The notes under the pieces were generated by a model. The model saw only the letters and a list, made by a program, of their open reading frames with translations. It ran no database searches and had not been told where the DNA came from. Of a stretch of 64,000 nt of DNA, positions 1 through 10,527 are shown in pieces. Made by a program: the position numbers and the translations under genes. The number at the start of each line of letters is the position of its first letter. Position 1 is the first letter of the stretch. The DNA lies in NCBI RefSeq assembly GCF_000333015.1, contig NZ_BANT01000027.1:1-64000 (forward strand). Direction: 5' to 3'. The stretch is from Gordonia hirsuta DSM 44140 = NBRC 16056 (GTDB lineage: Bacteria; Actinomycetota; Actinomycetes; Mycobacteriales; Mycobacteriaceae).

Positions 1-313
1 CCAGCGGCGAACCCTGCCGGGCCAGGGCGGCGGCCGCCGCGGCCGAGGCACCCAGCGGCCCGGGGACCAGTTCGGCGCCGCAGGCGGCCAGAATCGCGGC
101 GGTGTCGCCGAACGTCCCGCCCGCGCCACCGGCCGCCTCGTCGACCCCCGCGGCGAAGACCCCGAACTCGGCGAGCTCCCCCCACAGGGGACGCCAGGAG
201 GCCGCGCCGGTGTCGATATCGGACCGGACCAGCTCGCGCACTCGGCGGGCGGCGGCCCACCCGGCGAGAGCGGTGGCGATGGCTTGCTGCTCGTTCGAGG
301 TGGTGATTGTCAC
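1..313 (-). CDS. fadE34: Acyl-CoA dehydrogenase FadE34, N-terminal part (runs off window)
   Basis: The first 104 codons of an acyl-CoA dehydrogenase lie here; the rest is beyond base 1. I set the start at the GTG at 313-311 because GGAGG sits six bases upstream. The visible protein begins MTITTSNEQQ, is Ala-rich, and contains the helical N-terminal pattern of the family (LWGELAEFGVFAAGVDEAAGG). In M. tuberculosis fadE34 (Rv3573c, ChsE3) lies divergently beside kstR, and the same arrangement is seen here. FadE34 is known to dehydrogenate a shortened steroid side-chain CoA thioester. The KstR operator at 349-362 lies 36 bases upstream of the start, so cholesterol-dependent derepression is expected. 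The family assignment is good; the name FadE34 rests mainly on synteny because only the N-terminus is visible. Confidence 0.75.
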   Translation of the reverse strand, partial: MTITTSNEQQAIATALAGWAAARRVRELVRSDIDTGAASWRPLWGELAEFGVFAAGVDEAAGGAGGTFGDTAAILAACGAELVPGPLGASAAAAAALARQGSPL

Positions 314-348
314 CTGTGTTCCTCCGCGTTGGGCTTGTGGACGTCAAG

Positions 349-362
349 TAGAACTTGTTCTA
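349..362. promoter_or_regulatory. KstR operator in the fadE34/kstR divergent promoter
   Basis: TAGAACTTGTTCTA matches the published KstR consensus TNNAACNNGTTNNA at every fixed position. It extends to a 16-base inverted repeat (348-363) broken only at the two central bases. Its position between the divergent starts at 313 and 441 suggests repression of fadE34 and autorepression of kstR. Confidence 0.92.
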
Positions 363-440
363 CTGAGGTTAGGGTGTACACCATCGCACCGAGAGTCACC
401 ACCCGGTTACTCCCGCAGCGGAGAGTTAGGACGCAATCGC

Positions 441-1094
441 ATGACCGCTTCCGGACCGTCCCAGACCGAGTCGACGCCGGCACCGCCCGCGGTGACGCCC
501 ACCTCCGGCGCCGAGGTAGGCTCGGCGGCGCAGCGTGAGCGCCGCCGCCGGATCCTGGACGCCACCTTGTCGCTGGCCTCCAAGGGCGGCTACGACGCCG
601 TCCAGATGCGCACCGTCGCCGATAAGGCCGAGGTGGCCGTCGGCACCCTGTACCGCTATTTCCCGTCCAAGGTGCATCTACTGGTCACCGCGTTGGCCCG
701 TGAGTTCGAGCGGGTGGAGGGGAAGGTCGACCGCACCCAGTTGCCCGGGGACACCGGAATCGAGCGGCTCAGCAGCGTCCTGGACATGATCACCTTCGCG
801 ATGCAGCGCGACCCGCTGCTCACCGAGGCCATGACGCGCGCCTTCATGTTCGCCGATGCCTCGGCGGCCGGTGAGGTCGAACGCGTCGCGGTGACCATCG
901 ACCGCCTGCTGGCCGGGGCGATGCTCGATCCGGACGATCCCGATGCCGAGCCGACCGAACACGAGCTCGCGGTGGCCCGGGTGATCTCCGACGTCTGGAT
1001 GTCGAACCTGGTGCAGTGGCTGACCCGTCGCGCCTCGGCCACCGATGTGACCAACCGGATGGCGCAGACCGTCCGGCTGCTGCTCGACCGGTAA
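441..1094 (+). CDS. kstR: KstR, TetR-family repressor of the upper cholesterol catabolic regulon
   Basis: This 217-residue TetR regulator closely matches mycobacterial KstR as I recall it. The helix-turn-helix runs from about residue 33 to 80, with QMRTVADKAEVAVGTLYRYF as the recognition region, and the C-terminus carries the KstR-typical ARVISDVWMSNLVQWLTRRA. In the family, KstR is released from DNA by 3-oxo-cholestenoyl-CoA-type ligands and controls uptake, side-chain and ring A/B genes. The open frame extends back to base 102, but that part crosses fadE34, so I take the ATG at 441. Divergent fadE34 and the operator at 349-362 indicate autoregulation. The N-terminal 25 residues (Thr/Pro/Ala-rich) are longer than in M. 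tuberculosis. Confidence 0.95.
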   Translation: MTASGPSQTESTPAPPAVTPTSGAEVGSAAQRERRRRILDATLSLASKGGYDAVQMRTVADKAEVAVGTLYRYFPSKVHLLVTALAREFERVEGKVDRTQLPGDTGIERLSSVLDMITFAMQRDPLLTEAMTRAFMFADASAAGEVERVAVTIDRLLAGAMLDPDDPDAEPTEHELAVARVISDVWMSNLVQWLTRRASATDVTNRMAQTVRLLLDR

Positions 1095-1132
1095 CGGCAC
1101 TTCCCCGCCACGCTCGGACCGACGGGCACCGA

Positions 1133-2167
1133 TCAGCGCCGGTTCAGGTCCTTCTCGATATCGGGCCAGGTGGTGTGCAGATCGCGCTGCCAGTACTCCC
1201 ACGAGTGGGTGCCGGCCGGGCGGGTGATGACCGTGGTGTCGACCTTCTCCCGGGCCAACGCCTCCCGCATCTGCTGGGTGCAGGCGTACACGCTGGCTTC
1301 GATGGCCCCACCGAGCAGGATCTGGTCGGCCAGCACCGCCGGATCACCGTCGATCAGCCGGGCGCCGAGGGTGTCGTATTCGCCGGGCAGACCGGTGCCG
1401 GTGGTCAGATAAACCTTGGTGCCGCGCAGTTTGGCTGCGTTCAGATAGGGGTCGTTGGCGCGCCAGCCGGGCCCGTCGACCGGACCCCACATATTGGTGA
1501 TGTCACCGCGGCCGCGGTCTTCGACCACGGTGCGGATGTAGGCCTGGCCGAGCGGATCACTGGTGCGGGCGCAACCGCTGTAGGCGGCAGCGGACCGGTA
1601 GAGGTCGGGAGCGGCGATCGCCAGGTTCAGCACCGAGGTCCCGGCCATCGAGATGCCGGCGATCGCATTGGCCCCGGTGGTCTTCAGGCTCTCATCCAGC
1701 AGCGGCGGCAGCTCCTCGGTGAGGAAGGTCTGCCATTTGTTGCGGCCCAGCGTCGGATCGTCGTGCTCCCAGTCGGTGTAGTACGAGAACGCCCCGCCGA
1801 TCGGCGTCACCACGTTGACGTGCTTGTCGGCGAAGAACTGCGCGTAGTCGGTCTTCTCCTGCCAGGTCGCCTCGTCTTCGCCGCCGCCGGCCCCGTTCAG
1901 CAGATAGAGCACCGGTGCTGGTCTGGCGGTATCGCGCGGGCGCAGCACGGTCAGCGGGACGTTGCGGTTCATCGCCGCCGAGTAGACGACGATGCGTTCG
2001 CTCTGCGGCCCGACCTTGTCCATCGACACGATCCGGGACGGCACGACGGCCTGCTCCGGTGCGGCGGGTGCGGCCGGCGGCTGCGAGGGGTCCGCGAGCG
2101 CGGTCCCGGGTATCGCCAGAACTACCGCCAACGCAGCGGCGACCGCTCTCCGAGCAACCGAACGCAT
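1133..2167 (-). CDS. Secreted mycolyltransferase (antigen 85 / esterase family)
   Basis: A 344-residue exported alpha/beta hydrolase. The signal peptide covers about residues 1-26 (MRSVARRAVAAALAVVLAIPG then TALADP). Antigen-85 hallmarks are visible: LYLLNGAGGG, the VTPIGGAFSYYTDW stretch, the nucleophile elbow GISMAGTS and the C-terminal histidine in HSWEYW. Family members move mycolic acids between trehalose and arabinogalactan in the outer envelope, which supports a mycolate-bearing host. The ATG at 2167 is preceded by GGGAGG; an upstream in-frame extension (to 2248) lacks such a site. It is convergent with kstR, with 38 bases between the two stops. No steroid operator is seen, so this is probably an envelope housekeeping gene. 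It lacks the long C-terminal extension of some paralogues. Confidence 0.88.
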   Translation of the reverse strand: MRSVARRAVAAALAVVLAIPGTALADPSQPPAAPAAPEQAVVPSRIVSMDKVGPQSERIVVYSAAMNRNVPLTVLRPRDTARPAPVLYLLNGAGGGEDEATWQEKTDYAQFFADKHVNVVTPIGGAFSYYTDWEHDDPTLGRNKWQTFLTEELPPLLDESLKTTGANAIAGISMAGTSVLNLAIAAPDLYRSAAAYSGCARTSDPLGQAYIRTVVEDRGRGDITNMWGPVDGPGWRANDPYLNAAKLRGTKVYLTTGTGLPGEYDTLGARLIDGDPAVLADQILLGGAIEASVYACTQQMREALAREKVDTTVITRPAGTHSWEYWQRDLHTTWPDIEKDLNRR

Positions 2168-2254
2168 CAGACCTCCCGCCACATGCGCAACAATATTAAC
2201 AACAGTAACAGGTCGGCGGGATCGTGACGAGTGCCTTGCGGCCCGCACGATGCA

Positions 2255-2292
2255 CGACGGCCCCCGCCCCGTACCCGGGGAGAGGGCCGTCG
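2255..2292 (-). terminator. Hairpin terminator after the repeat-tailed membrane protein gene
   Basis: CGACGGCCC (2255-2263) pairs perfectly with GGGCCGTCG (2284-2292), giving a 9-bp stem with an inner GC-rich loop. It sits just past the stop at 2311 on the minus strand and before the mycolyltransferase start. Confidence 0.6.
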
Positions 2293-2310
2293 CGGACCGG
2301 AGAAGTCCGC

Positions 2311-3240
2311 TCAGCCGGGCTGGCCGGGCTGGCCGGGCTGACCGGGCTGACCGGGGAACTGCTGAGGCGGCTGACCCGGGAACTGCTGGCCCGGGTGCTG
2401 CTGGGGCGCCTGACCCGGGAACTGCTGGGGCTGACCAGGATGCTGCTGGCCGGGGAACTGCTGACCCGGGAACTGCTGCGGCTGGCCGGGGAACTGCTGG
2501 CCGTGGAACTGCTGGGGCTGACCCGGCAGCGGGCCACCGAAGCCGCTCGGCGCGGGAGTCGCGTCGTCGAACCGGCCGGGCATCGCGGTGAGCAGCACCA
2601 TCGCCGCTCCGGCGATCAGCGCCAGGACGGCACCCACGACGACCAGCCAGAGTCCCGCGCCCGCGGAGAAGTCGTCGCCGCTGGTGTCAGCCTTGCTCGT
2701 GGTGACCGCGCCGATCGGATCGGCGATGAAGACCATCGAGGCGATGAAGGCGGCCACACCGCCCACCGCGGTCACGAGCGCACCGATACCCGGGTAACGG
2801 CGGATCAGCAGCAGCACCGCACCGGCCGCGACGATGACACCGAAGATGATCGTCCAGATGCCGGCGGCGGTGGTCTCGTCTTCCATCTCGCTCTCCTGCG
2901 CGGAGGTGGTTTCCGAGCCGAGCATGTCGCCGAGGCCGTCCGGGGCACCCGAGACGTCGACGCTCAAGCTCGCATTGCCCATACCGCTGACCGACGCCGA
3001 CACGCTGGCGGTGATACCAAACTCCGACTCGGTCTCACTCATCGTCGCCCAGGACAGAAAGCTGCCGACGAACAGCAGAATCGCGGCGACCAGCGCGACG
3101 ATGCCGGCGATCAGCCGTCGCTGGGTGGTCGGTCCGGTCGGCGCAAGCAGCGCCTGGCTCGCTCCGGGCGCGGCAGCCGGCATCGGCCCGCCGACCGGGT
3201 ACGGGCCGGGCGCACCCGGATTGTTCGGTCCGAACGTCAT
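2311..3240 (-). CDS. Four-helix membrane protein with Pro-Gly-Gln repeat tail
   Basis: A 309-residue protein of unknown function. A Pro/Gly/Ala-rich N-terminus (about 1-40) is followed by a membrane helix near 45-65 (IAGIVALVAAILLFVGSFL), an extracytoplasmic acidic Ser/Thr-rich loop, two helices near 125-170, and a fourth near 195-215. From about residue 235 to the end the protein consists of PGQPQQF/PGQQF/PGQ units. Similar Pro/Gln-rich tails occur on cytoplasmic termini of many actinobacterial membrane proteins, but I recognise no enzymatic motif. The tail slides between PGQPQQF and PGQPG units, so its length is likely variable between strains. The gene stands alone, between the clpC terminator and its own hairpin. 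Confidence 0.8.
   Translation of the reverse strand: MTFGPNNPGAPGPYPVGGPMPAAAPGASQALLAPTGPTTQRRLIAGIVALVAAILLFVGSFLSWATMSETESEFGITASVSASVSGMGNASLSVDVSGAPDGLGDMLGSETTSAQESEMEDETTAAGIWTIIFGVIVAAGAVLLLIRRYPGIGALVTAVGGVAAFIASMVFIADPIGAVTTSKADTSGDDFSAGAGLWLVVVGAVLALIAGAAMVLLTAMPGRFDDATPAPSGFGGPLPGQPQQFHGQQFPGQPQQFPGQQFPGQQHPGQPQQFPGQAPQQHPGQQFPGQPPQQFPGQPGQPGQPGQPG
2314..2526. repeat. Tandem Pro-Gly-Gln coding repeats
   Basis: Imperfect 12-21-base units encode PGQ(P)QQF, PGQQF and a terminal run of PGQ triplets in the preceding gene. The plus strand shows recurring GGGAACTGCTG blocks. Such arrays are prone to slippage and to assembly error. Confidence 0.8.
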
Positions 3241-3337
3241 ACTTGTGAATCCCCTTGACTCGTTTGAGCGACGCAGGTCACGTCTGCGTTGAATCCTTCC
3301 ACACCGCCCCGGGGCACCGAGACACCCCGCTCACCGA

Positions 3338-3370
3338 GACGACGAAGGCCGACCGACGACGAAGGCCGAC
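3338..3370. repeat. Short direct repeat beside the clpC terminator
   Basis: GACGACGAAGGCCGAC occurs at 3338-3353 and again at 3355-3370. The second copy is the left arm of the clpC terminator, so the first may be a duplication of that arm. Confidence 0.75.
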
Positions 3371-3396
3371 CGCTTTCGCGGCCGGCCTTCGTCGTC
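3355..3396 (-). terminator. Rho-independent-type terminator of clpC
   Basis: GACGACGAAGGCCG (3355-3368) pairs perfectly with CGGCCTTCGTCGTC (3383-3396): a 14-bp stem with a 14-base loop, 24 bases past the clpC stop at 3421. Confidence 0.8.
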
Positions 3397-3420
3397 AGAG
3401 GCACCAGCGGTGCCGGTGAG

Positions 3421-5961
<2,541 letters not shown>

Positions 5962-6126
5962 TGTTCTCCTTGTGTTGCTGGCCCCGGCAGCGAGCCATCT
6001 GCCTCCACTGTAGTGGTCGTCACCTCTGCTGCCACGGCGTAGGTGTACTGCGGTCGTAGTAGCTGCTCGCTTCGGGGGTCTGCCGGTGTCAACGCTGCAC
6101 GCCGGAACTATGTTCCCGGCGCCGTA

Positions 6127-6140
6127 CGCCCTGAGCGAAC
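6127..6140 (-). promoter_or_regulatory. ClgR-like operator upstream of clpC
   Basis: On the minus strand the sequence reads GTTCGC-TCAGG-GCG, matching the GTTCGC-N5-GCG motif reported for ClgR, the activator of clp genes in actinobacteria. It is oriented toward clpC, about 165 bases from its start codon. Confidence 0.55.
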
Positions 6141-6200
6141 GTCAGTGTTCCCTCCCCGCTGCGGTCCGCCTGCCACGGTCTGCATGCCACACTGAACGCC

Positions 6201-7502
6201 ATGTCGCGCTCGGATCATTCCCCGCATCGCCGGATCCCGGGAATCGCTGCGGTCGGTGTCGTCGGCGCACTGCTGCTGGCCGTGGTCGCCGGTGCCGTCA
6301 TGTGGGGCCGTCCCGGACCGGACTACGCCGCCGCGGTCGGTGCGCTGCGCGACTATTCGGCAGCCCCCGATGTGGCCTGGTCCATCGACGACACCGTGCT
6401 GCCCGACTACGAGGGCACCGGCCCGGTCGCGATCGCCGACCAGCGCGGGCACGATTGGCTGCTGACCTACCCGTCGGGCCTCGGCCGCGCCGTGCTCCTG
6501 CTGGACGGGCGCACCGGCGAGCCCCGCTGGCCGGCGCCGGTGCAGGCGGGACTGGGCAGTTGCGCCATCGGCGCCGGGAGCACCGTCGCATGCGCGGTCA
6601 AACTCGGCGATCTGCCCGACGGCTTCTATCTGATCGACGACGACGGCGGCGCCTCCCCGGCCGGGCCGCTGGACGATACGGTCACCGTGACCGCTGTCGG
6701 CGGCGACTTCCTCCGGATCGACCAGAGTGGTCTGCGGATGAGCCTACGCAGCCAGAGCGGCCGGGTGCGCTGGGAACGGCAGTTCGATGCCGCGGCGACC
6801 CCGCGAATGGTCGACGGTCTGCTCACCGTCGCCACCGCCGACGGCCGTTCCTATGTCCTGAACCCGACTTCGGGAACCGATATGCTCGCCTGCGCCCAAT
6901 GCGACCTGCGGGTGTACCCCACCGGTGTCCTGGCGGTCTACACCGCACCCGGTGAGCAGCGAGTGGAGGTCTTCCCCCGCTCGCGCTCGGGGAAGAAGGT
7001 CGCCGGTGAACCGGTGCGGACGGCCGCCAGCATGGCCGTCGTACCCGGTCCGTCGACTCTGCCGGTGCTGACCGGAGTGGGCGCCGACCAGGTCCTGGCC
7101 GCGGCCGGCCGGTTCGAGATCGTCGATCCGGCCACCGGCGAGGGCCTGTGGACCATCGCCGATCCCGAGCTGTCCAAGTCCCACGCCCGCCCCTGCGGGA
7201 CGCTGGTGACGTTCGCGATGAAGGACCGCTCCCGCCGCTTCTTCGACCTGGCCGGCGGCACCGGACTGGGTACCCTGCCGCCCCCGGCTATCGGCGATCC
7301 CGGCGCCAACCTCGACGTCCTGCGATGCGTCGGATCCACCGGTGACATCGCCGTGTTCGCCGGTGGCGACAAGCTGACCGCCTTCGACGCCGTCGGCGGG
7401 GAGCCGCTCTGGGACTACGACATCGCCGGTCCGGTGCTGGTGGTCGACGGCTACCTGGCACTGATCCAGGGCAGCGAACTGATCGTGCTGCAGCCGCGCT
7501 GA
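6201..7502 (+). CDS. Membrane-anchored PQQ-like beta-propeller protein
   Basis: A 433-residue protein with a short cytoplasmic N-terminus, one membrane helix near residues 14-34 (AAVGVVGALLLAVVAGAVMWG) and an extracytoplasmic domain. The domain shows repeated propeller-blade signatures such as LLLDGRTGEPRWPAP, LNPTSGTDMLAC, VDPATGEGLWTI and FDAVGGEPLWDYDI. These are PQQ-enzyme-type repeats, but I see no quinoprotein catalytic residues, so a binding or scaffolding role is more likely. There is a paired-cysteine motif (ACAQC). Homologues sit near clpC in related genomes as I recall, but no function is established. It is divergent from clpC; the next gene is convergent. Start ATG at 6201. Confidence 0.82.
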   Translation: MSRSDHSPHRRIPGIAAVGVVGALLLAVVAGAVMWGRPGPDYAAAVGALRDYSAAPDVAWSIDDTVLPDYEGTGPVAIADQRGHDWLLTYPSGLGRAVLLLDGRTGEPRWPAPVQAGLGSCAIGAGSTVACAVKLGDLPDGFYLIDDDGGASPAGPLDDTVTVTAVGGDFLRIDQSGLRMSLRSQSGRVRWERQFDAAATPRMVDGLLTVATADGRSYVLNPTSGTDMLACAQCDLRVYPTGVLAVYTAPGEQRVEVFPRSRSGKKVAGEPVRTAASMAVVPGPSTLPVLTGVGADQVLAAAGRFEIVDPATGEGLWTIADPELSKSHARPCGTLVTFAMKDRSRRFFDLAGGTGLGTLPPPAIGDPGANLDVLRCVGSTGDIAVFAGGDKLTAFDAVGGEPLWDYDIAGPVLVVDGYLALIQGSELIVLQPR

Positions 7503-7586
7503 TCCCCCTGGCCACCGGAACCACGGCGATCGGCGCCCGACCGGGCCGGGCCTGGGTCCGAGCCTGGGCCGGGGCCTGGGCCGAGA

Positions 7587-7658
7587 CGCATGTCGCGACT
7601 CATCGGCGCATGTCGCGGTCTCGGTGCCACCGCGACATGCACACGAGGGTCGCGACAC
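7587..7658. repeat. Intergenic GTCGCG element, copy 1
   Basis: This gap contains CGCATGTCGCG at 7587-7597 and 7607-7617 and the inverted form CGCGACATGC at 7631-7640, then CGCGACAC at 7651-7658. The block aligns without gaps to 56326-56392 (49 of 67 identical by my count, from 7592). Just upstream (about 7549-7586) three GCCTGGG-led units form a small tandem array. Confidence 0.7.
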
Positions 7659-7697
7659 GCCGGGCGGAGACTCGGCCGCCGGTCGCGGAGGCGCCGG

Positions 7698-8975
7698 TCA
7701 GGCGGGGGCAGACAGGAAGGCCTGCAGCGCCGCCGAGTACATCGGGACGTCGGCGGCCCCCATCAGCTCGCGCGCGCTGTGCATGGCCAGCTGCGGCGCA
7801 CCCACATCGACCGTCCGCAGGCCGGTGCGCGCCGCGGTCAGCGGACCGATGGTGCTGCCGCAGGGCAGGTCGGCGCGATGTACATACCGCTGCAGCGGAA
7901 CCCCGGCCCGCCGGCAGGCAAGCGCGAATTCGGCCTCACCGGTGGCGTCGGAGGCGTAACGCAGGTTCTGGTTCACCTTCAGGACGGGTCCGCCGTCGAC
8001 GGCGATCTGGTGTCCGGGTTCGTGGCGGTCGGCGTAGTTCGGGTGGGTGGCGTGGGCCATGTCCCCGGAGACGTGGAAACTGGCGGCCATCGTCGCGAAG
8101 AAGTCCTCGCGGCTGCCGCCCAGGCCGGCGACGAGCCGTTCGCACACGGTGATCAGGAAGTCCGACGAGGCCCCGCGCTCCGAACCCGATCCGACCTCTT
8201 CGTGATCGAACAGCGCCAGCATCGGCACCTGCGCCGACGGCTGGGCGTCCAGCAGCGCCGCCAGCCCCGCATAGCAGGTGCCCTGGTTGTCCAGTCGCGG
8301 CGCACTGAGCAGCGCACCATCGGCCCCGATCAGCCGGGACGGCGTCAGATCATGCGTCATCAGCTCCCAGCCCAGGACGGCCCCCGGCGCCAGTCCCGCC
8401 CGCTGGGCGACCCACTCGATGAGCGGTTCGGCCTCGCCGATGCCGCGGATCGCGTCGACGTGGCGTTGCGGATCCAGCTGCACACCCTTGCGGTCCGCGG
8501 ACAGGTGGATCGCCAGCTGCGGGACGCGCAGCACCGGCTCGTCGATCACGATCAGCGCGTGAGCCACGGTGCCGTCGTCGTCGTAGGCCAGGCGGCCCGA
8601 CAGACCCAGGTCGCGGTCGAGCCAGGAGTTCAGCCAGGCGCCGCCGTAGGGTTCCAGGGCCACGGTCGACCAGCCGGCGGACTGCCGGTCCGGATGCTGT
8701 TTGACGCGCAGATTCGGGCTGTCGGTGTGGCCGCCGACGATCCGCAACGGCACCGGCGCATCGCGGTCATCGGCGTTCCAGGCGATCAGGGAGCCGCCGC
8801 GCAGCACGTACCGGCGGCCGGCGACGGCACCGTCGCCCCACGAATCGGTTTCGCGCAGGCACCGGTAGCCGGCGGCCTCGAGCCGGGCGGCGACGGTCGC
8901 GCACACGTGGAACGGCGACGGTGAGGCGTCGATGAAGGCGCCCAGGCCTTCGGCGGTCGCGGAGGTGGCGATCAT
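7698..8975 (-). CDS. apeB: M18-family aspartyl aminopeptidase
   Basis: A 425-residue metallopeptidase. The family's metal ligands are recognisable in order: [12 protein letters not shown] (first His-Asp), [14 protein letters not shown] (Glu-Glu) and the C-terminal [14 protein letters not shown]18 enzymes are cytoplasmic, di-zinc and remove N-terminal acidic residues from peptides. Length agrees with the family (about 420-430). It lies on the same strand as purS-purQ, 22 bases downstream of purQ, but is functionally unrelated. The 14-base palindrome at 8986-8999 lies in the junction. The symbol apeB (pepC in mycobacteria) is by family. The long plus-strand frame opposite it is a shadow. Confidence 0.93.
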   Translation of the reverse strand: MIATSATAEGLGAFIDASPSPFHVCATVAARLEAAGYRCLRETDSWGDGAVAGRRYVLRGGSLIAWNADDRDAPVPLRIVGGHTDSPNLRVKQHPDRQSAGWSTVALEPYGGAWLNSWLDRDLGLSGRLAYDDDGTVAHALIVIDEPVLRVPQLAIHLSADRKGVQLDPQRHVDAIRGIGEAEPLIEWVAQRAGLAPGAVLGWELMTHDLTPSRLIGADGALLSAPRLDNQGTCYAGLAALLDAQPSAQVPMLALFDHEEVGSGSERGASSDFLITVCERLVAGLGGSREDFFATMAASFHVSGDMAHATHPNYADRHEPGHQIAVDGGPVLKVNQNLRYASDATGEAEFALACRRAGVPLQRYVHRADLPCGSTIGPLTAARTGLRTVDVGAPQLAMHSARELMGAADVPMYSAALQAFLSAPA

Positions 8976-8985
8976 CGTCGTACCC

Positions 8986-8999
8986 GATCGTCGACGATC
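8986..8999. promoter_or_regulatory. Perfect 14-base palindrome at the purQ stop
   Basis: GATCGTCGACGATC overlaps the purQ stop codon and precedes the aminopeptidase start by 11 bases. It could be a small hairpin or a protein site; no known family is matched. Confidence 0.3.
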
Positions 9000-9678
9000 A
9001 GACGCTCGCGAGCACCGAATCGATAGCCGAGTAGAACAGCCCCAGACCGTCGTCGCTGGGGCCGGTCAGGGCCTCGATCGCGTGCTCGGGATGCGGCATC
9101 AGGCCGACGATCCGGCCGGTCTCGTTGCTGATCCCGGCGATGTCGAGCTGGCTGCCGTTCGGGTTGTCACCGGCATAGGTGAAGACGATGCGGCCTTCGC
9201 CCTGCAGTTCCTCAAGTTTGCGCTCGGAGGCCACATAGCGGCCCTCCCCCGACTTGAGTGGGATCAGGATCTCGGCACCGGTCTCGTAGCGGGTGGTCCA
9301 CGCGGTCTGGTTGTTCTCCACGCGCAGCCACTGATCGCGGCAGACGAAGTGCAGGCCTTCGTTGCGGGTCAGGGCGCCGGGCAGCAGGCCGGCTTCGCAG
9401 AGGATCTGGAAACCGTTGCAGATACCCAGCACGGGCATGCCCTTGCCGGCGGCACCGATCACCTCGTCCATGACCGGCGCGAACTTGGCGATCGCGCCGC
9501 AACGCAGGTAGTCGCCGTAGCTGAATCCGCCCGGCACGATGACCGCGTCGACCCCCTTGAGGTCGGCGTCGCCGTGCCAGAGACTGACGGCTTCGGCACC
9601 GGCCTGCCGCACGGCACGGGCCGCGTCGACGTCGTCAAGGGTTCCGGGGAAGGTGATGACTCCGATACGTGCGGTCAT
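8998..9678 (-). CDS. purQ: Phosphoribosylformylglycinamidine synthase, glutaminase subunit PurQ
   Basis: A 226-residue class I glutamine amidotransferase. The nucleophile cysteine is in GICNGFQIL near residue 87, and the His/Glu pair is in PHPEHAIEA near 203-211. PurQ releases ammonia from glutamine for the PurL reaction in step four of purine synthesis, as part of the PurS-PurQ-PurL complex. It follows purS with a three-base gap, indicating co-transcription. purL is not in this window. Confidence 0.97.
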   Translation of the reverse strand: MTARIGVITFPGTLDDVDAARAVRQAGAEAVSLWHGDADLKGVDAVIVPGGFSYGDYLRCGAIAKFAPVMDEVIGAAGKGMPVLGICNGFQILCEAGLLPGALTRNEGLHFVCRDQWLRVENNQTAWTTRYETGAEILIPLKSGEGRYVASERKLEELQGEGRIVFTYAGDNPNGSQLDIAGISNETGRIVGLMPHPEHAIEALTGPSDDGLGLFYSAIDSVLASV

Positions 9679-9681
9679 CGG

Positions 9682-9921
9682 TCAGTCCGCCACGCGGTGG
9701 ACGGCGAAATTCTCGATCACCGTGTTGGTCAGCAGCTCTTCGGCGATGCGCTCAAGAGCGGCGTCGTCGACGGTGTCGTCGACCTCCAGCTCGAACCGCT
9801 TGCCCTGCCGGACATCGGCCACACCGGCGAATCCCAGGCGCCCGAGCGCTCCGACGATGGCCTGACCCTGCGGATCCAGGATTTCGGCCTTGGGCATCAC
9901 ATCAACGACTACTCGCGCCAT
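9682..9921 (-). CDS. purS: Phosphoribosylformylglycinamidine synthase subunit PurS
   Basis: A 79-residue protein starting MARVVVDVMPKAEILDPQGQ, the standard PurS beginning, and containing GVADVRQGKRFELEVD. PurS bridges PurQ and PurL in the bacterial complex. The frame is open upstream to 10080, but that part crosses the glutathione peroxidase gene and lacks family similarity, so the ATG at 9921 is chosen. No clear ribosome site precedes it; the upstream gap contains a perfect 14-base palindrome. Confidence 0.95.
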   Translation of the reverse strand: MARVVVDVMPKAEILDPQGQAIVGALGRLGFAGVADVRQGKRFELEVDDTVDDAALERIAEELLTNTVIENFAVHRVAD

Positions 9922-9929
9922 GACGTTCA

Positions 9930-9943
9930 CTCTACCGGTAGAG
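9930..9943. promoter_or_regulatory. Perfect palindrome in front of purS
   Basis: CTCTACCGGTAGAG is a perfect 14-base palindrome in the 34-base gap between the peroxidase stop and the purS start, where a ribosome-binding site would be expected. It could be an operator or part of a promoter. It matches no operator I know. Confidence 0.35.
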
Positions 9944-9955
9944 CGGCACGGCCGA

Positions 9956-10444
9956 TCAGAGGGCGGCCTCGATCGCGGCCAGCACCTCCGGCGCGTCCGG
10001 CTCGGTGCGGGGCCGGAACCGGGCCTGCACCCGTCCGTCGGCGCCGACCAGGAACTTCTCGAAATTCCAGGTGATGTCACCGGCCTGCCCGTCCGCGTCG
10101 GGGAACTCGGTCAGCGCCGCATACAGCGGCGCCCGGTCGGGCCCGTTGACGTCGATCTTCTCCAGCAGCGGGAAGGTGACCCCGTAGGTCACCGAACAGA
10201 ACGTCGCGATCTCCTCGGGCGTCCCCGGCTCCTGCCCCATGAACTGATTGCACGGCACACCCAGCACGGTCAGGCCGGGGTAGTTCTGCGCCAGCTGCTC
10301 CAGGGCGGTGTACTGCGGCGTCAATCCGCACTTGGAGGCGACGTTGACGATCAGCAGCGGGCCGTCGAAGTCACGCAACGCCAACGGCGAGCCGTCCAGG
10401 GCGCGGACCGGAATGTCTTTGATGTCCGAAGAGTTCTGCGTCAT
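9956..10444 (-). CDS. Glutathione peroxidase-family thiol peroxidase
   Basis: A 162-residue GPx-fold enzyme. The peroxidatic cysteine is in NVASKCGLTPQY (residue about 39), the conserved glutamine motif appears as GVPCNQFMGQEPG with a second cysteine, and WNFEKFLV supplies the catalytic Trp-Asn. Bacterial non-seleno members usually take electrons from thioredoxin rather than glutathione, and mycolate actinobacteria lack glutathione, so a thioredoxin- or mycothiol-linked peroxidase is inferred. It is transcribed toward purS-purQ with a 34-base gap, so partial co-transcription is possible. Divergent from the marR-like gene. Confidence 0.93.
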   Translation of the reverse strand: MTQNSSDIKDIPVRALDGSPLALRDFDGPLLIVNVASKCGLTPQYTALEQLAQNYPGLTVLGVPCNQFMGQEPGTPEEIATFCSVTYGVTFPLLEKIDVNGPDRAPLYAALTEFPDADGQAGDITWNFEKFLVGADGRVQARFRPRTEPDAPEVLAAIEAAL

Positions 10445-10490
10445 GGTTCTCAGCCTAGGCCGCGGGTGACGAAGGTCACCAGTAGTTGTG

Positions 10491-10499
10491 TTGCAGCAA
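10491..10499. promoter_or_regulatory. Possible MarR operator
   Basis: TTGCAGCAA is an odd-centred inverted repeat, flanked by TAGTTG at 10483-10488 and 10500-10505, about 30 bases ahead of the MarR start. Position in the divergent promoter suggests autoregulation. Confidence 0.35.
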
Positions 10500-10527
10500 T
10501 AGTTGCGTCTGCGTAACCATTGCGGGC

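Noticed and set aside
365-383. A possible iron box near kstR containing GGTTAGGGTGTACACC
   Set aside because: By my count only 11 of 19 positions agree and the right half is absent; the palindrome GGTGTACACC may have another meaning.
102-440. N-terminal extension of KstR by 113 codons
   Set aside because: It would cover the start of fadE34 and the KstR operator; KstR homologues begin near the ATG at 441.
2224-3258. A plus-strand frame through the PGQ repeat
   Set aside because: It is the antisense of the repeat and membrane helices; no start signal and no family.
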